A DNA stretch of 64,000 bases from Rhodospirillaceae bacterium. Lineage in GTDB: Bacteria; Pseudomonadota; Alphaproteobacteria; DSM-16000; Inquilinaceae. The DNA is taken from positions 124,001-188,000 of the forward strand of contig JACKIG010000008.1 in NCBI GenBank assembly GCA_020638595.1, in the 5' to 3' direction. Below are positions 53,661 to 62,638 of this stretch, piece by piece. The notes beneath the pieces were generated by a model, which saw only the letters and a program-made list of their open reading frames with translations, was not told the origin of the DNA and did not search any database. Position 1 is the stretch's first letter, and every line of letters starts with the position of its first letter. The position numbers were made by a program, and so were the translations under genes.

Positions 53661-54478
53661 GCGCCATTGCCGTCCGCGGGCTGTGGAAGGCATACGGCGA
53701 CCGCTCGGTGCTGGAACGGATCGACCTGGACGTCGCCAGCGGCGAGTTCTGCACGCTGGTCGGTGCCAGCGGCTGTGGCAAGACCACGTTCCTGCGGCTG
53801 CTGCTGAGCCAGGAACGCCCGACGCGCGGGGACATCCTGCTGGAGGACAAGCCCCTGCCGCCGGAACCGGAACCCGGCCGCGGCGTGGTCTTCCAGCGCT
53901 ATTCCGTCTTCCCGCACCTGACGGTGCTGGAGAACGTCATCCTGGGGCTGGAGCTTCGCCAGTCGCCCTGGTTCGGCCGGCTGTTCGGCGCCGCCCGCCG
54001 CAAGGCGCTGGAGGAAGGCGAGCGCTGGCTGGCCTCCGTCGGCCTGACATCATCGCGCAACGCCTACCCGGCGTCGCTGTCCGGCGGCATGCAGCAACGC
54101 CTGGCCATCGCCCAGGCACTGATCCTGCACCCGAAGGTGCTGCTGCTGGACGAACCGTTCGGCGCACTGGACCCCGGCATCCGCGCCGACATGCATGTCT
54201 TGATCCGCGACCTGTGGCGGCGGACCGGAATGACCGTGTTCATGGTCACGCACGATATCCGCGAGGCGTTCGCCCTGGGGACGCGCGTGCTGGCCTTCGA
54301 CCGCGTCCGCCACGACCCCCATGCGCCGGACGCCTACGGCGCCACGATCACCTATGACCTGCCCGGCCGCGGCGAAGGGGCGGAGGACGGGACCCTGATC
54401 CCCGTCCACTTCCCCTGGAAGGCCGCCCGACCCCGTAGCGAAGAGGCCCGCAATGCCGACCACGTCTCGTCCGCGTGA
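53657..54478 (+). CDS. ABC transporter ATP-binding protein of the guanidine operon
   Basis: A 273-residue ATPase: GASGCGKTTFLRL (Walker A), LSGGMQQRLAIAQAL (signature), VLLLDEPFGALDP (Walker B), VTHDIREA (H-loop). It powers the NitT/TauT-type permease. Its 3' end overlaps the hydrolase gene by 26 bases, so import and breakdown are translationally linked. Confidence 0.9.
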   Translation: MSAIAVRGLWKAYGDRSVLERIDLDVASGEFCTLVGASGCGKTTFLRLLLSQERPTRGDILLEDKPLPPEPEPGRGVVFQRYSVFPHLTVLENVILGLELRQSPWFGRLFGAARRKALEEGERWLASVGLTSSRNAYPASLSGGMQQRLAIAQALILHPKVLLLDEPFGALDPGIRADMHVLIRDLWRRTGMTVFMVTHDIREAFALGTRVLAFDRVRHDPHAPDAYGATITYDLPGRGEGAEDGTLIPVHFPWKAARPRSEEARNADHVSSA

Positions 54479-55667
54479 ATGCCGCGCCGCCCACCGGCCG
54501 CCCGCCGGCCGCCCCGACGAACGGCGCCACCACCATCCGGATTTCGACAGGAAGGGCCTGCGCGGCTGGCGTGCGGCGCATCTGGAGGCCGAAATCCCCG
54601 AAACCGCCTGGCAGCGTGAGCGCGAATGGGCGCTGAAGATGGGCCTGCAAGGGGCCGACAGCCTGCAGGACCGCACCATCCCCACCTTCTCGCGCGGCGA
54701 GCTTCCCCACTATGCCGGCATCAACACCTTCCTGAAGGCGCCCTATATCGAGGATGTGCGCGATGTCGGCCGCTTCGATGCGGCCGTGATCGGGGTGCCC
54801 TTCGACGGCGGCACGACCTATCGGCCCGGCACCCGCTTCGGGCCGCAGGGCATCCGCAAGATCTCCGCCCTCTACACGCCCTACAACTACGAACTCGGCG
54901 TCGACCTGCGCGAACAGATCACGCTGTGCGATGTCGGCGACGTCTTCACCATCCCGGCCAACCTGGAAAAGACCTTCGACCAGGTCAGCCGCGCGGTGGC
55001 GCATGTGTTCTCGTCCGGCGCACTGCCGATCATCCTGGGCGGGGACCATTCCATCGGCTTTCCCTGCGTGCGCGGCATCGCCCAATGCACCAGCCGACGC
55101 ATCGGCATCGTCCATTTCGACCGCCATGCCGACATCCAGGAGAAGGACCTGGATGAGCGGATGCACACAACCCCTTGGTACCACACGACAAATCTAGCCA
55201 ATGTGCCGGCCGTCAATCTGGTCCAGGTCGGTATCGGCGGCTGGCAGGTGCCGCGCGAGGCGGTGAAGGTGGCACGCGAGCGCGACACCACCATCATCAC
55301 CATGCGCGACGTGGAGGAAATGGGCATCGACAAGACGGCGGAAATCGCGCTGGACATCGCCTGGAAAGACGCCGACGCGGTCTATATCAGCTTCGACATC
55401 GACAGCGTCGACTGCGGCTTCGTGCCGGGCACCGGCTGGCCCGAGCCCGGCGGATTCCTGCCGCGCGAGGCCCTGGCCCTGGTCGGCCGCGTCGCTGCGG
55501 AAGGCATCTGTGGGCTGGAGGTCGTCGAAGTCTCCCCACCTTACGATACCTCGGACATCACCGCGCTGCTGGCCACGCGCGTGATCGTCGACGTGCTGGG
55601 GGCGCTGGTTGCGCATGGCCGCATGGGCGGGCACAAGCCCATCATCGACCAACCCGTCGCCTACTGA
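54453..55667 (+). CDS. Guanidine hydrolase-type arginase-fold enzyme (GdmH-like)
   Basis: A 404-residue ureohydrolase with a ~100-residue N-terminal extension longer than in agmatinases. Metal ligands are all present: His199 in GGDH, Asp223-His225-Asp227 in DRHAD, Asp315 and Asp317 in DID. Trp329 in GTGWPEPG recalls a tryptophan reported to contact guanidine in the nickel-dependent GdmH of cyanobacteria. Combined with the guanidine-I riboswitch and importer, guanidine to urea plus ammonium is the most likely reaction. GAAGAGG precedes the ATG. Agmatinase or another guanidino-compound hydrolase remains possible. Confidence 0.82.
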   Translation: MPTTSRPRECRAAHRPPAGRPDERRHHHPDFDRKGLRGWRAAHLEAEIPETAWQREREWALKMGLQGADSLQDRTIPTFSRGELPHYAGINTFLKAPYIEDVRDVGRFDAAVIGVPFDGGTTYRPGTRFGPQGIRKISALYTPYNYELGVDLREQITLCDVGDVFTIPANLEKTFDQVSRAVAHVFSSGALPIILGGDHSIGFPCVRGIAQCTSRRIGIVHFDRHADIQEKDLDERMHTTPWYHTTNLANVPAVNLVQVGIGGWQVPREAVKVARERDTTIITMRDVEEMGIDKTAEIALDIAWKDADAVYISFDIDSVDCGFVPGTGWPEPGGFLPREALALVGRVAAEGICGLEVVEVSPPYDTSDITALLATRVIVDVLGALVAHGRMGGHKPIIDQPVAY

Positions 55668-55672
55668 ACGCC

Positions 55673-56095
55673 ATGACCCACAGGCATCACCATCATCACC
55701 ACCACCATGTCCATGCGGACGGCGGGAGCCACGTTCATGTGGACGTCCACACGTCGTCCGTCTCGCATGACCATGACGCCGCAGGCGGCGAGGACGCGGC
55801 GTTGCTGGAAGAGGCGTTCATCGAGGGCTTTCGCCATGCCGGCGACAAGGCCGGTTTCCTGCGCCTGGCCCGGGTGCCCCACGAACTGGCCGACGGCCTG
55901 AAGCTGGTGGAAGTGCGCATCGCCGACGCGTTCGAGGTCGGCACAGCCACGCCGGGGTTCGGTACGGCGGAGCTGGTCTATCACCCCTTCCCCGCCGCCA
56001 TGGTCCGCCGCACGACGCGCCTGAGTTTCGTCTACCGCACCCTGCGCGAGACGCGCGAGCTGGGATGGTCCCAGGTCATGGCAGCGTCATCGTAA
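55673..56095 (+). CDS. Small histidine-run protein, candidate nickel chaperone for the hydrolase
   Basis: A 140-residue protein starting 5 bases after the hydrolase stop. Residues 5-12 are eight consecutive histidines, and 15 of the first 34 residues are His (positions 3, 5-12, 14, 20, 22, 26, 32, 34). The rest (FLRLARVPHELADGLKLVEV, VYHPFPAAMVRRT) is a compact domain I cannot place; it has no cysteines and no HypA zinc motif. His runs of this kind occur in nickel-handling proteins (UreE, HypB). It may load nickel into the hydrolase, replacing the HypA/B-like helpers known elsewhere (inference). Confidence 0.65.
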   Translation: MTHRHHHHHHHHVHADGGSHVHVDVHTSSVSHDHDAAGGEDAALLEEAFIEGFRHAGDKAGFLRLARVPHELADGLKLVEVRIADAFEVGTATPGFGTAELVYHPFPAAMVRRTTRLSFVYRTLRETRELGWSQVMAASS

Positions 56096-56198
56096 GGCAC
56101 GCTCCGCCCCTCTCATCCGGGCGCGCATTCCGGTGGGAAATATCGTTGCCAGCCAATATGTTGATGGGATGACTTCCGCCCCGACAAGAGGTCCTGCG

Positions 56199-56516
56199 AT
56201 GCTGTTCATGGTCATAGAGCACTACCGCCAGCAGAATGCCCAGGCGGTCTATGCGCGGTTCGCCGAGCGGGGGCGGCAGATCCCTGAGGGGGCGGACTTC
56301 GTAGCCAGCTGGGTTGCCGCCGACATGGGCCGCTGTTTCCAGATCATGCGCGCCGACGACGTCACCCTGTTGCAGCGCTGGGTTGCCGCGTGGAGCGACC
56401 TGATCCAGTTCGAAATCGTGCCCGTCGCGGAAGGCAGCATCACCGCCGCCGCGCTGGTCGGCGACACGTCGTCCGGGGCTACTCCGCCGCCTGCCGGTCC
56501 GACGGCAGGTCGCTGA
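56199..56516 (+). CDS. DUF3303 protein
   Basis: A 105-residue protein: MLFMVIEHYRQQNAQAVYARF, FVASWVAADMGRCFQIMRADD (each within family bounds) and WSDLIQFEIVPV match the small DUF3303 group, dimeric alpha-beta-barrel-like proteins of unknown role. I use the internal ATG at 56199 with AAGAGG upstream; an earlier ATG at 56133 has no support. Its 3' end overlaps the convergent RND gene by 38 bases. Whether it belongs with guanidine use is unclear. Confidence 0.7.
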   Translation: MLFMVIEHYRQQNAQAVYARFAERGRQIPEGADFVASWVAADMGRCFQIMRADDVTLLQRWVAAWSDLIQFEIVPVAEGSITAAALVGDTSSGATPPPAGPTAGR

Positions 56517-59500
56517 CGGGCTGAAGGCCCTCAAGCGCCGCCAGTTCGCGGTCCAGGCGGCGGGAAATGCTGCCGCGCGGCGCGCTACCCCGGGCCAGGA
56601 TCGCATAGGCGATGGGGATCAGGTAGAGCGTGAACAGGGTGGCCGCGGTGACACCGGCGAAGATCACCACGCCGATGGCCGCGCGGGTTTCCGTGCCCGC
56701 CCCTGTCGAGACGATCAGCGGCACCGACCCGGCCACCGTCGTGACGGCCGTCATCAGGATCGGCCGCAGGCGGATCGCGGAGGCATCGACGACGGCTTCG
56801 GTGAACTCCACCCCCTGCTCGCGCAGCTGATTGATGAACTCGACGATCAGCACGCCGTTCTTGGCCGCCAGCCCCACCAGCATGATCAGGCCGATCTGGG
56901 AATAGAGGTTCAGCGTGCCGCCGGTCAGCCACATGCCGGCCAGCGCGCCGGCCACCGCCAGCGGCACCGTCAGCATGATGACGACGGGGTGCAGGAAGGA
57001 TTCGAACTGCGCCGCCAGCACCAGGAAGACCACGACGATGCCCAGCGAGAAGACAAACAGCAGGGCGCCGCCGGATTCGATGAAATCGCGCGACTGGCCC
57101 TTGTAGGCGATCACCGCGGTGTCCGGAAGCTCCGCCCGCGCCGTTGCCTCCAGCCAGGCCAGGGCCTCGCCCAGCGTCGTCCCGTCGGCCAGGTTCGCCT
57201 CGATCGTGATCGAGCGCAGGCGGTCATACCGGTTGAGGCGGCTGGGGCCGGCGTATTCCTCCACATCCACCAGGTTGGCCAGGGGGACGAGCCCGCCGTC
57301 GCCGGAGCGGACATAGACATCGGCGATGTCCGTCGGCGTGCTCTGGGCGCTGCGCTCACCCTCCACCAGGACGTCGTATTCCTCGCCATCGTCGATGAAG
57401 GTCGTCACCGCCCGGCCGCCCAGGAAGGTTTCCAGCGTGCGCCCGATATCGCTGACACTGACGCCCAGATCACCGGCCTCGTTGCGGTTGATGGCGATGG
57501 CGATCTGCGGCTTGGTTTCGTCGAAATCGTCTTCCACGCCGGTCAGGCCGGGATTGCCGGCGGCGATCGCCGCCATCATGGTGTCGCGCCAGCGCGCCAG
57601 CTCCTCGTAGGTGGCGCCGCTCAGGACGAACTGCACCGGCTTGCTGGTCCCGCCGCCCAGCGCCTGGCGCATGATCGGGGTCGTGCGCACCCCGGGCAGG
57701 TCGGCGACGCGTGCCCGCACATCGTCCATGATCTCCCACGCGCTGCGGCGCGAACCCCAGTCGTTCAGGCCGACGACGACGAAGCCGCTGGCGAAGTTGT
57801 CGACGCGCCCGAACCCCCGGGGCGCGCGGACCAACAGGCGGTTGGCTTCGCCCGACTCCACCAGCGGCATCAGCCGCCGCTCGATCTCGTCGATATAGAC
57901 TTCCATGTAGTCGTAGGAGGCCCCCTCCGGTCCGGAGATCCTGAGGAAGAACGCCCCACGGTCTTCGCGCGGCGCGAATTCCGACGGTACCTGCGCGTAT
58001 AGCCACCAGCAGGCGGCCAGCACGCCGGCGAAGACCAGGAAGACCAGCCACGGCACCTTCAGCGTTGCCCGCAGGCTGGCCGCATAGCCTTGCTTCAGCC
58101 CCTCCAGGGCGCGTTCCGTCAGGCGGACGACCAGCGTCGTCCCCTCGTCCGCCTTCAGCACCTTCGACGCCAGCATGGGCGAGAGCGTCAGCGCCACGAT
58201 GCTGGAAAAGATCACCGCCGCCGACATGGTGATGGCGAATTCGGTGAACAGCCGGCCCAGGTCGCCTTCGACGAAGGTGATGGGCACGAACACCGCCGCC
58301 AGGACCACGGTCGTGGCGACCACCGCGAAGCCCACCTGGCGCGCCCCGCGGAAGGCGGCAACCAGCGGGCTTTCCCTGTAGGTCTGCATGCGCCGGTGGA
58401 CGTTCTCCAGCACGACGATGGCATCGTCCACCACCAGGCCGATGGCCAGCACCATCGCCAGCAGCGTCAGCAGGTTGATGGAAAAGCCCAGCAGATACAG
58501 GACAATGCAGGTGCCGATCATCGATACCGGCACGGTCACGGCGGGGATCAGCGTCGCCCGGGCGCTGCCAAGGAACAGGTAGATGGCAAGGATGACCAGC
58601 ACGATGGCGATGGCCAGGGTCTTGTAGACCTCGGCGATGGCGCTTTCGACGAAGACGCTGCTGTCATAGCTCTGCCGCAGGTCCATGCCTTCGGGCAGGG
58701 TCGGACCGATCTGTTCGGCCATCACCTTCGCAGCGTGGGCGACGTCCAGGGTATTGGCCTGCGACTGCTTGATGATGCCGATGCCGACCATCGGCTCGCC
58801 GTTGCCGCGGAACAGCGTGCGCGTCTCCTCCGCCGCCCGTTCGACGCGCGCCACATCACCCAGCCGCACCAGGTGGCCGTTGGCGGCGCGCCGGACCACC
58901 AGCCGCTCGAAGTCCGCCTCGGTCCGGAAACCACGGACCACGCGGGCGGTGAAGTTGCGCGTCTCGGATTCGATGCTGCCGGCCGGCAGCTCGACATTGT
59001 CGGCACGCAGGGCCGCCTCGACATCCGCCACCGTCAGCCCGCGTGCCGCCAGTGCGGTGCGGTCCAGCCAGACGCGCATGGCATAGCGCTGCTGCCCGCC
59101 GATGCGCACCCGCGCTACGCCGTCCAGGGTCGAAAAGCGGTCGACCAGGTAGCGGTCCGCGAAATCCGTCAGCTCCAGCACGCTCATCCGGTCGCTGACG
59201 AGGTTGAACCACAGGATCACGTCGTCGCTGGAATCCGCCTTCTGGATGTCGGGCGGATCGGCTTCGGCCGGCAGGTTGTCGACGACGCCCGAAACGCGGT
59301 CGCGGATGTCGTTGGCGGCCGCTTCCACGTCGCGGCCGGCACGGAACTCGATGGTGATGCGCGATCGGCCGTCCTCGCTGTAGGACTCGATGAAGGCGAT
59401 GCCTTCGATGCCGGCAATGCGTTCTTCGATCACCTCGGTGATGCGGGTTTCCACCACCTCGGCCGCGGCACCGGGATACTGGGTATCGATGGTCACGACC

Positions 59501-59628
59501 GGCGGGTCGATGTTAGGGTATTCGCGCAAGGGCAGGCGCTGGAACGCCACCAGCCCGAAGGCGACGATCAACAGCGACAGCACCGCCGCAACGACCGGCC
59601 TGCGGACCGAGAGGTCGGAAAGCACCAT
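56479..59628 (-). CDS. RND-family efflux pump inner membrane protein (HAE-1 type)
   Basis: A 1049-residue AcrB-like proton antiporter. LPLREYPNIDPPVV is the HAE-1 N-terminus, LAIGLVVDDAIVVLENVHR carries the paired aspartates of helix 4, and FTEAVVDASAIRLRPILMTAVTT the conserved loop near helix 11. The start at 59628 has GGAGGGG upstream; the TTG at 59649 is less likely. The partner gene ends 17 bases before. Substrates are unknown. The last bases overlap the convergent DUF3303 gene. Confidence 0.93.
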   Translation of the reverse strand: MVLSDLSVRRPVVAAVLSLLIVAFGLVAFQRLPLREYPNIDPPVVTIDTQYPGAAAEVVETRITEVIEERIAGIEGIAFIESYSEDGRSRITIEFRAGRDVEAAANDIRDRVSGVVDNLPAEADPPDIQKADSSDDVILWFNLVSDRMSVLELTDFADRYLVDRFSTLDGVARVRIGGQQRYAMRVWLDRTALAARGLTVADVEAALRADNVELPAGSIESETRNFTARVVRGFRTEADFERLVVRRAANGHLVRLGDVARVERAAEETRTLFRGNGEPMVGIGIIKQSQANTLDVAHAAKVMAEQIGPTLPEGMDLRQSYDSSVFVESAIAEVYKTLAIAIVLVILAIYLFLGSARATLIPAVTVPVSMIGTCIVLYLLGFSINLLTLLAMVLAIGLVVDDAIVVLENVHRRMQTYRESPLVAAFRGARQVGFAVVATTVVLAAVFVPITFVEGDLGRLFTEFAITMSAAVIFSSIVALTLSPMLASKVLKADEGTTLVVRLTERALEGLKQGYAASLRATLKVPWLVFLVFAGVLAACWWLYAQVPSEFAPREDRGAFFLRISGPEGASYDYMEVYIDEIERRLMPLVESGEANRLLVRAPRGFGRVDNFASGFVVVGLNDWGSRRSAWEIMDDVRARVADLPGVRTTPIMRQALGGGTSKPVQFVLSGATYEELARWRDTMMAAIAAGNPGLTGVEDDFDETKPQIAIAINRNEAGDLGVSVSDIGRTLETFLGGRAVTTFIDDGEEYDVLVEGERSAQSTPTDIADVYVRSGDGGLVPLANLVDVEEYAGPSRLNRYDRLRSITIEANLADGTTLGEALAWLEATARAELPDTAVIAYKGQSRDFIESGGALLFVFSLGIVVVFLVLAAQFESFLHPVVIMLTVPLAVAGALAGMWLTGGTLNLYSQIGLIMLVGLAAKNGVLIVEFINQLREQGVEFTEAVVDASAIRLRPILMTAVTTVAGSVPLIVSTGAGTETRAAIGVVIFAGVTAATLFTLYLIPIAYAILARGSAPRGSISRRLDRELAALEGLQPVSDLPSDRQAAE

Positions 59629-59645
59629 GCCGCCGGCCCCTCCGC

Positions 59646-60710
59646 TCAACCGCCGCTGAGGATATCGCGGATGGCGGTCTCGCCATCCGCCACGCCGATC
59701 ACATGCACGGCGTCCCCGTCTTCCAGGTCGCCGGTGCCATGGACGACCACCCGGACGCCGGCGTCCAGCCCCTCCACGATTTCCACGGTTCCCGGGCGAC
59801 GCGTGCCGATACGCACTTCGCGGCGCGAGACCGTCGCATCCGCCGTCTCGCCGTCGACGACGAAGACGAAATTGCGCCGGTCCAGCGGCACCAGCGCTTC
59901 TTCCGGCACGACCACGCCGCTGCGCGGGTTGGACAGCAGCTCCGCCGTCATCAGCAGGCCCGGCCGCAGCAGGCCATCGTCGTTCGCGATCACCGCGCGC
60001 AGGGTGATCGTGCGCGTGACCTGGTCCACGGCCGTGTCGATCACGTCGATCGTTCCCTCGAACTCCCTGTCCGGAAAGGCGTTCGTGGTGGCCCGGATGT
60101 GCAGGCCCGTCCGCACCTCGCTGAGGAAGCGCGACGGCACGGTCATCGTCAGCTTCAGGACCGAGATGTCGCTGAGCGTGGCGATCGGGTCCCCCGGCTC
60201 CAGCAACGTTCCCGGCGAAACCTGGCGCAGCCCGATGCGGCCGTCGAAGGGCGCCAGGATGCTGCGGTCGCGCAGGCGCGCCTGGATGATCTCGACCTCC
60301 GCCTCTGCCTGCTGAAGGGCGGCCCGCCGTTCCTCCAGCTGCGCGCGCGCGGCGAATTCCCGATCGCTCAGCTGCTGGGTGCGGTCGAAGGCGGACTGGC
60401 GTTCCGCCAGCACGGCCAGGGCGGCGTCGAGCATCGCCTGCTCTTCGTCCTGCTCCAGCACCACCAGAAGGTCGCCGGCGCTGACGGTCTGCCCCTCCTG
60501 GAAGGCCAGTTCAACGATCCGCTCGTTGACATTGGCCGTCAGGACGACGCTCTCGTTGGCCTCAAGGGTGCCCAGCGCTTCAATCCGGTCGTACAGCTCG
60601 CTTTCGACCACCGGCGCCACGATGACGGCGCGGCCCCCGCCCTGTGCGGACGCAACCGCCACCTGAAGCCAGAGGGCGCCGGCCAGCAGGACGAGGGGGA
60701 GCCTCACCAT
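59646..60710 (-). CDS. RND efflux membrane fusion protein (HlyD/AcrA type)
   Basis: A 354-residue periplasmic adaptor with a Sec signal (LVLLAGALWLQVAVASAQ). VLTANVNERIVELAFQEGQTV and SILAPFDGRIGLRQVSPG (split) form the biotinyl-lipoyl halves, with a helical hairpin between residues ~85 and ~140, and GLLMTAELL in the beta-barrel domain. It pairs with the RND gene 17 bases downstream. A start at 60764 is possible but would precede the signal peptide with an unlikely arginine-rich stretch. No outer membrane partner is in the window. Confidence 0.9.
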   Translation of the reverse strand: MVRLPLVLLAGALWLQVAVASAQGGGRAVIVAPVVESELYDRIEALGTLEANESVVLTANVNERIVELAFQEGQTVSAGDLLVVLEQDEEQAMLDAALAVLAERQSAFDRTQQLSDREFAARAQLEERRAALQQAEAEVEIIQARLRDRSILAPFDGRIGLRQVSPGTLLEPGDPIATLSDISVLKLTMTVPSRFLSEVRTGLHIRATTNAFPDREFEGTIDVIDTAVDQVTRTITLRAVIANDDGLLRPGLLMTAELLSNPRSGVVVPEEALVPLDRRNFVFVVDGETADATVSRREVRIGTRRPGTVEIVEGLDAGVRVVVHGTGDLEDGDAVHVIGVADGETAIRDILSGG

Positions 60711-60797
60711 GGCCTGCAGTCTGCCCCGCGGTCGGTCCCGTCCGCATGCGGTGATTGCGCGCATCGTTCGCCGGGCGTCCACACTGTCGCTGTTCCT

Positions 60798-60816
60798 GAC
60801 GGTCGGACCGACCGTC
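60798..60816. promoter_or_regulatory. TetR-type operator palindrome upstream of the efflux genes
   Basis: GACGGTCGG-A-CCGACCGTC is a perfect 19-base palindrome, with the GGTCGG/CCGACC core common in TetR-family operators. It lies 87 bases upstream of the membrane fusion gene start and 16 bases after the ureG stop. A smaller palindrome TAAGAA/TTCTTA lies between them (60819-60835). No TetR gene is in the window. Confidence 0.6.
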
Positions 60817-60832
60817 GATAAGAAATCTGTTC

Positions 60833-61465
60833 TTACCGCGGCGCGATGCCACCGGTCGACAGGATGAAGTCGATCACGGTGTCCAGGCCCTCGCCCGTCT
60901 TCAGGTTGGTGAAGACGTAGGGCCGGCCCGGGCGCATGCGGGCGGTATCGGCATCCATCACGGCCAGGTCGGCCCCCACCAGCGGGGCCAGGTCGATCTT
61001 GTTGATGACCAGCAAGTCCGACCGGGTGATGCCCGGGCCGCCCTTGCGGGGGATCTTCTCCCCCGCCGCCACGTCGATGACGTAGATGGTCAGGTCCGCC
61101 AGCTCCGGGCTGAAGGTGGCTGCCAGGTTGTCGCCGCCGCTTTCGATCAATGCCAGCTCGGCGGCGGGGAAGCGCGCCTGCATCTCCTCCAGCGCGGCCA
61201 GGTTGATCGACGCATCCTCGCGGATGGCGGTGTGCGGACAGCCGCCGGTTTCCACGCCCATGATCCGTTCCGGCTCCAACGCGCCGGCGCGGGTCAGGAT
61301 CAGCTGGTCCTCGCGCGTGTAGATGTCGTTCGTGACCACGAACATGTCCACGCGCTGGCGCAGCCGCTTGCACAGCGCCTCCGCCAGCGCCGTCTTGCCG
61401 GACCCGACCGGCCCGCCGATGCCGACCCGCAGCGGGCCGCGCGAGGATGCCGGTGTGGCGTTCAT
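60833..61465 (-). CDS. ureG: Urease accessory GTPase
   Basis: A 210-residue SIMIBI GTPase that drives nickel insertion into urease. [18 protein letters not shown] is the P-loop; [17 protein letters not shown] contains the Cys-Pro-His nickel site; INKIDLAP is the guanine-specificity motif. The ATG at 61465 overlaps the ureF stop by 4 bases. No histidine-rich N-terminus, as is usual where UreE carries the His tail. Confidence 0.96.
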   Translation of the reverse strand: MNATPASSRGPLRVGIGGPVGSGKTALAEALCKRLRQRVDMFVVTNDIYTREDQLILTRAGALEPERIMGVETGGCPHTAIREDASINLAALEEMQARFPAAELALIESGGDNLAATFSPELADLTIYVIDVAAGEKIPRKGGPGITRSDLLVINKIDLAPLVGADLAVMDADTARMRPGRPYVFTNLKTGEGLDTVIDFILSTGGIAPR

Positions 61466-62154
61466 GAGCGGAACAGCCGTGTGTACTGGGTTTCGTGGCG
61501 CATCGCGCAGAGGTCCACCGACAGGGCGGCGCTGCCCGGCTCCGCATCCGTCCGGCGGAGCGCTCGGGCCGCGACCTCCGCCACCACCGGCTCCAGCGCC
61601 GCGACGACCCGTTGCCCGTCGGTCTGACCCAGGGGGACCAGCCGCACGCCGGCGGAGACCATGTTGGCGGCGAGCGCATTCAGGTATAGCGGCACGACCA
61701 GTTCCATGGGCAGTCCGTGCACGGTGGCGGCCATCCCGACGGCCACCGGCAGCGTGACCGGAACCTGCGCGCGGGCCAGCCCCTCGGTGGCCATCGCCAG
61801 ACGATCGTGCGGCCACACGGCCCGGACGGTACCGAGGAATGCCGCCCCCTGGGCGCGGCTTTCCAGCGACAGTTCCGCAGCGCCGCAGAGCGCTGCTGCC
61901 AGCGCCGCCACATCCGCCAGCCGGTCGTCGTCCCGGGAGCCCATGGCCTCACCGGTTTCGACCAGGATCCAGGCATCGGTCCGCCCCGTGCCGAAGCGAA
62001 GCACGCCCGCCAGCCACAGCGTCAGGCCATCCGCATTGCCGACCAGGCCGTCGTCGACCGCCGCCTCCAGCCCGTGGGAATAGCTGAAGGCACCGGTGGG
62101 AAAGGCCGGCGACAGCCAGGACTGCAACCGCAGCAGGGCCTCAGTGTCCGCCAT
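61462..62154 (-). CDS. ureF: Urease accessory protein UreF
   Basis: A 230-residue all-helical protein that gates UreG during urease activation. [17 protein letters not shown] is the family signature, and [18 protein letters not shown] the C-terminal one. I begin at the ATG at 62154 (ADTEALLRL); the 14 upstream codons are unlike UreF. It overlaps ureE by 14 bases and ureG by 4. Confidence 0.93.
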   Translation of the reverse strand: MADTEALLRLQSWLSPAFPTGAFSYSHGLEAAVDDGLVGNADGLTLWLAGVLRFGTGRTDAWILVETGEAMGSRDDDRLADVAALAAALCGAAELSLESRAQGAAFLGTVRAVWPHDRLAMATEGLARAQVPVTLPVAVGMAATVHGLPMELVVPLYLNALAANMVSAGVRLVPLGQTDGQRVVAALEPVVAEVAARALRRTDAEPGSAALSVDLCAMRHETQYTRLFRS

Positions 62155-62638
62155 CGGCGTCCGAATCCGCGTGGACGTGGCCATGGCCGCCCCCATAGGC
62201 GCCGCCCTCGGGCTGAAACGGTGCGCTGACCGCGGTGACGGACGCCCCCAGCCGACACAGCATGTCGGCCAGCACGTGGTCCGGACGGATCAGCAGGCGG
62301 TCGGCCTGCACCTCGCACGGCACATGGCGGTTGCCCAGATGCCAGGCGAGCCGGGCGACATGCAGCGCATCGACTGCCCGCACCTCCAGCAGCGGCTCGG
62401 GCGCTGCCTTCACCGCGATCCAGCCGCCACCGTCCAGGCGCAACCCGTCGCCCTCGGCCAGCGCCACCGCGTGGTCCAGGTCCAGCAGCACCGCCACACC
62501 GGCGTCCGTCGTCAGCCGGATACGCCGGCGGTAGCGCAGGTCGAACGGCAGCGTCACCGCATCGGCGGCCTCGGCCGCCGGCCAGTCGCCGGGATGCGCC
62601 ACGCTGCCGGCGCGCGCGGGTGGCAACCCGCCGCTCAA
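62141..62638 (-). CDS. ureE: Urease accessory metallochaperone UreE
   Basis: A 165-residue nickel chaperone. [18 protein letters not shown] is the peptide-binding N-domain, [18 protein letters not shown] the nickel-binding domain with its His-Leu-Gly-Asn-Arg-His core, and the C-terminus is His-rich ([11 protein letters not shown]). The TTG start overlaps the ureC stop as TTGA; GTG at 62602 is an alternative. Confidence 0.9.
   Translation of the reverse strand: MSGGLPPARAGSVAHPGDWPAAEAADAVTLPFDLRYRRRIRLTTDAGVAVLLDLDHAVALAEGDGLRLDGGGWIAVKAAPEPLLEVRAVDALHVARLAWHLGNRHVPCEVQADRLLIRPDHVLADMLCRLGASVTAVSAPFQPEGGAYGGGHGHVHADSDADGGH

Noticed and set aside
54453..55667. Agmatinase (speB) as the primary name
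   Set aside because: The long N-terminal extension, the riboswitch, the ABC importer and the His-run partner point to guanidine. Agmatinase is kept only as the alternative.
58090..60315. A 741-codon plus-strand frame opposite the efflux genes
   Set aside because: It mirrors the RND and membrane fusion genes, is low-complexity in His, Gln, Arg and Ala, and has no ribosome site.
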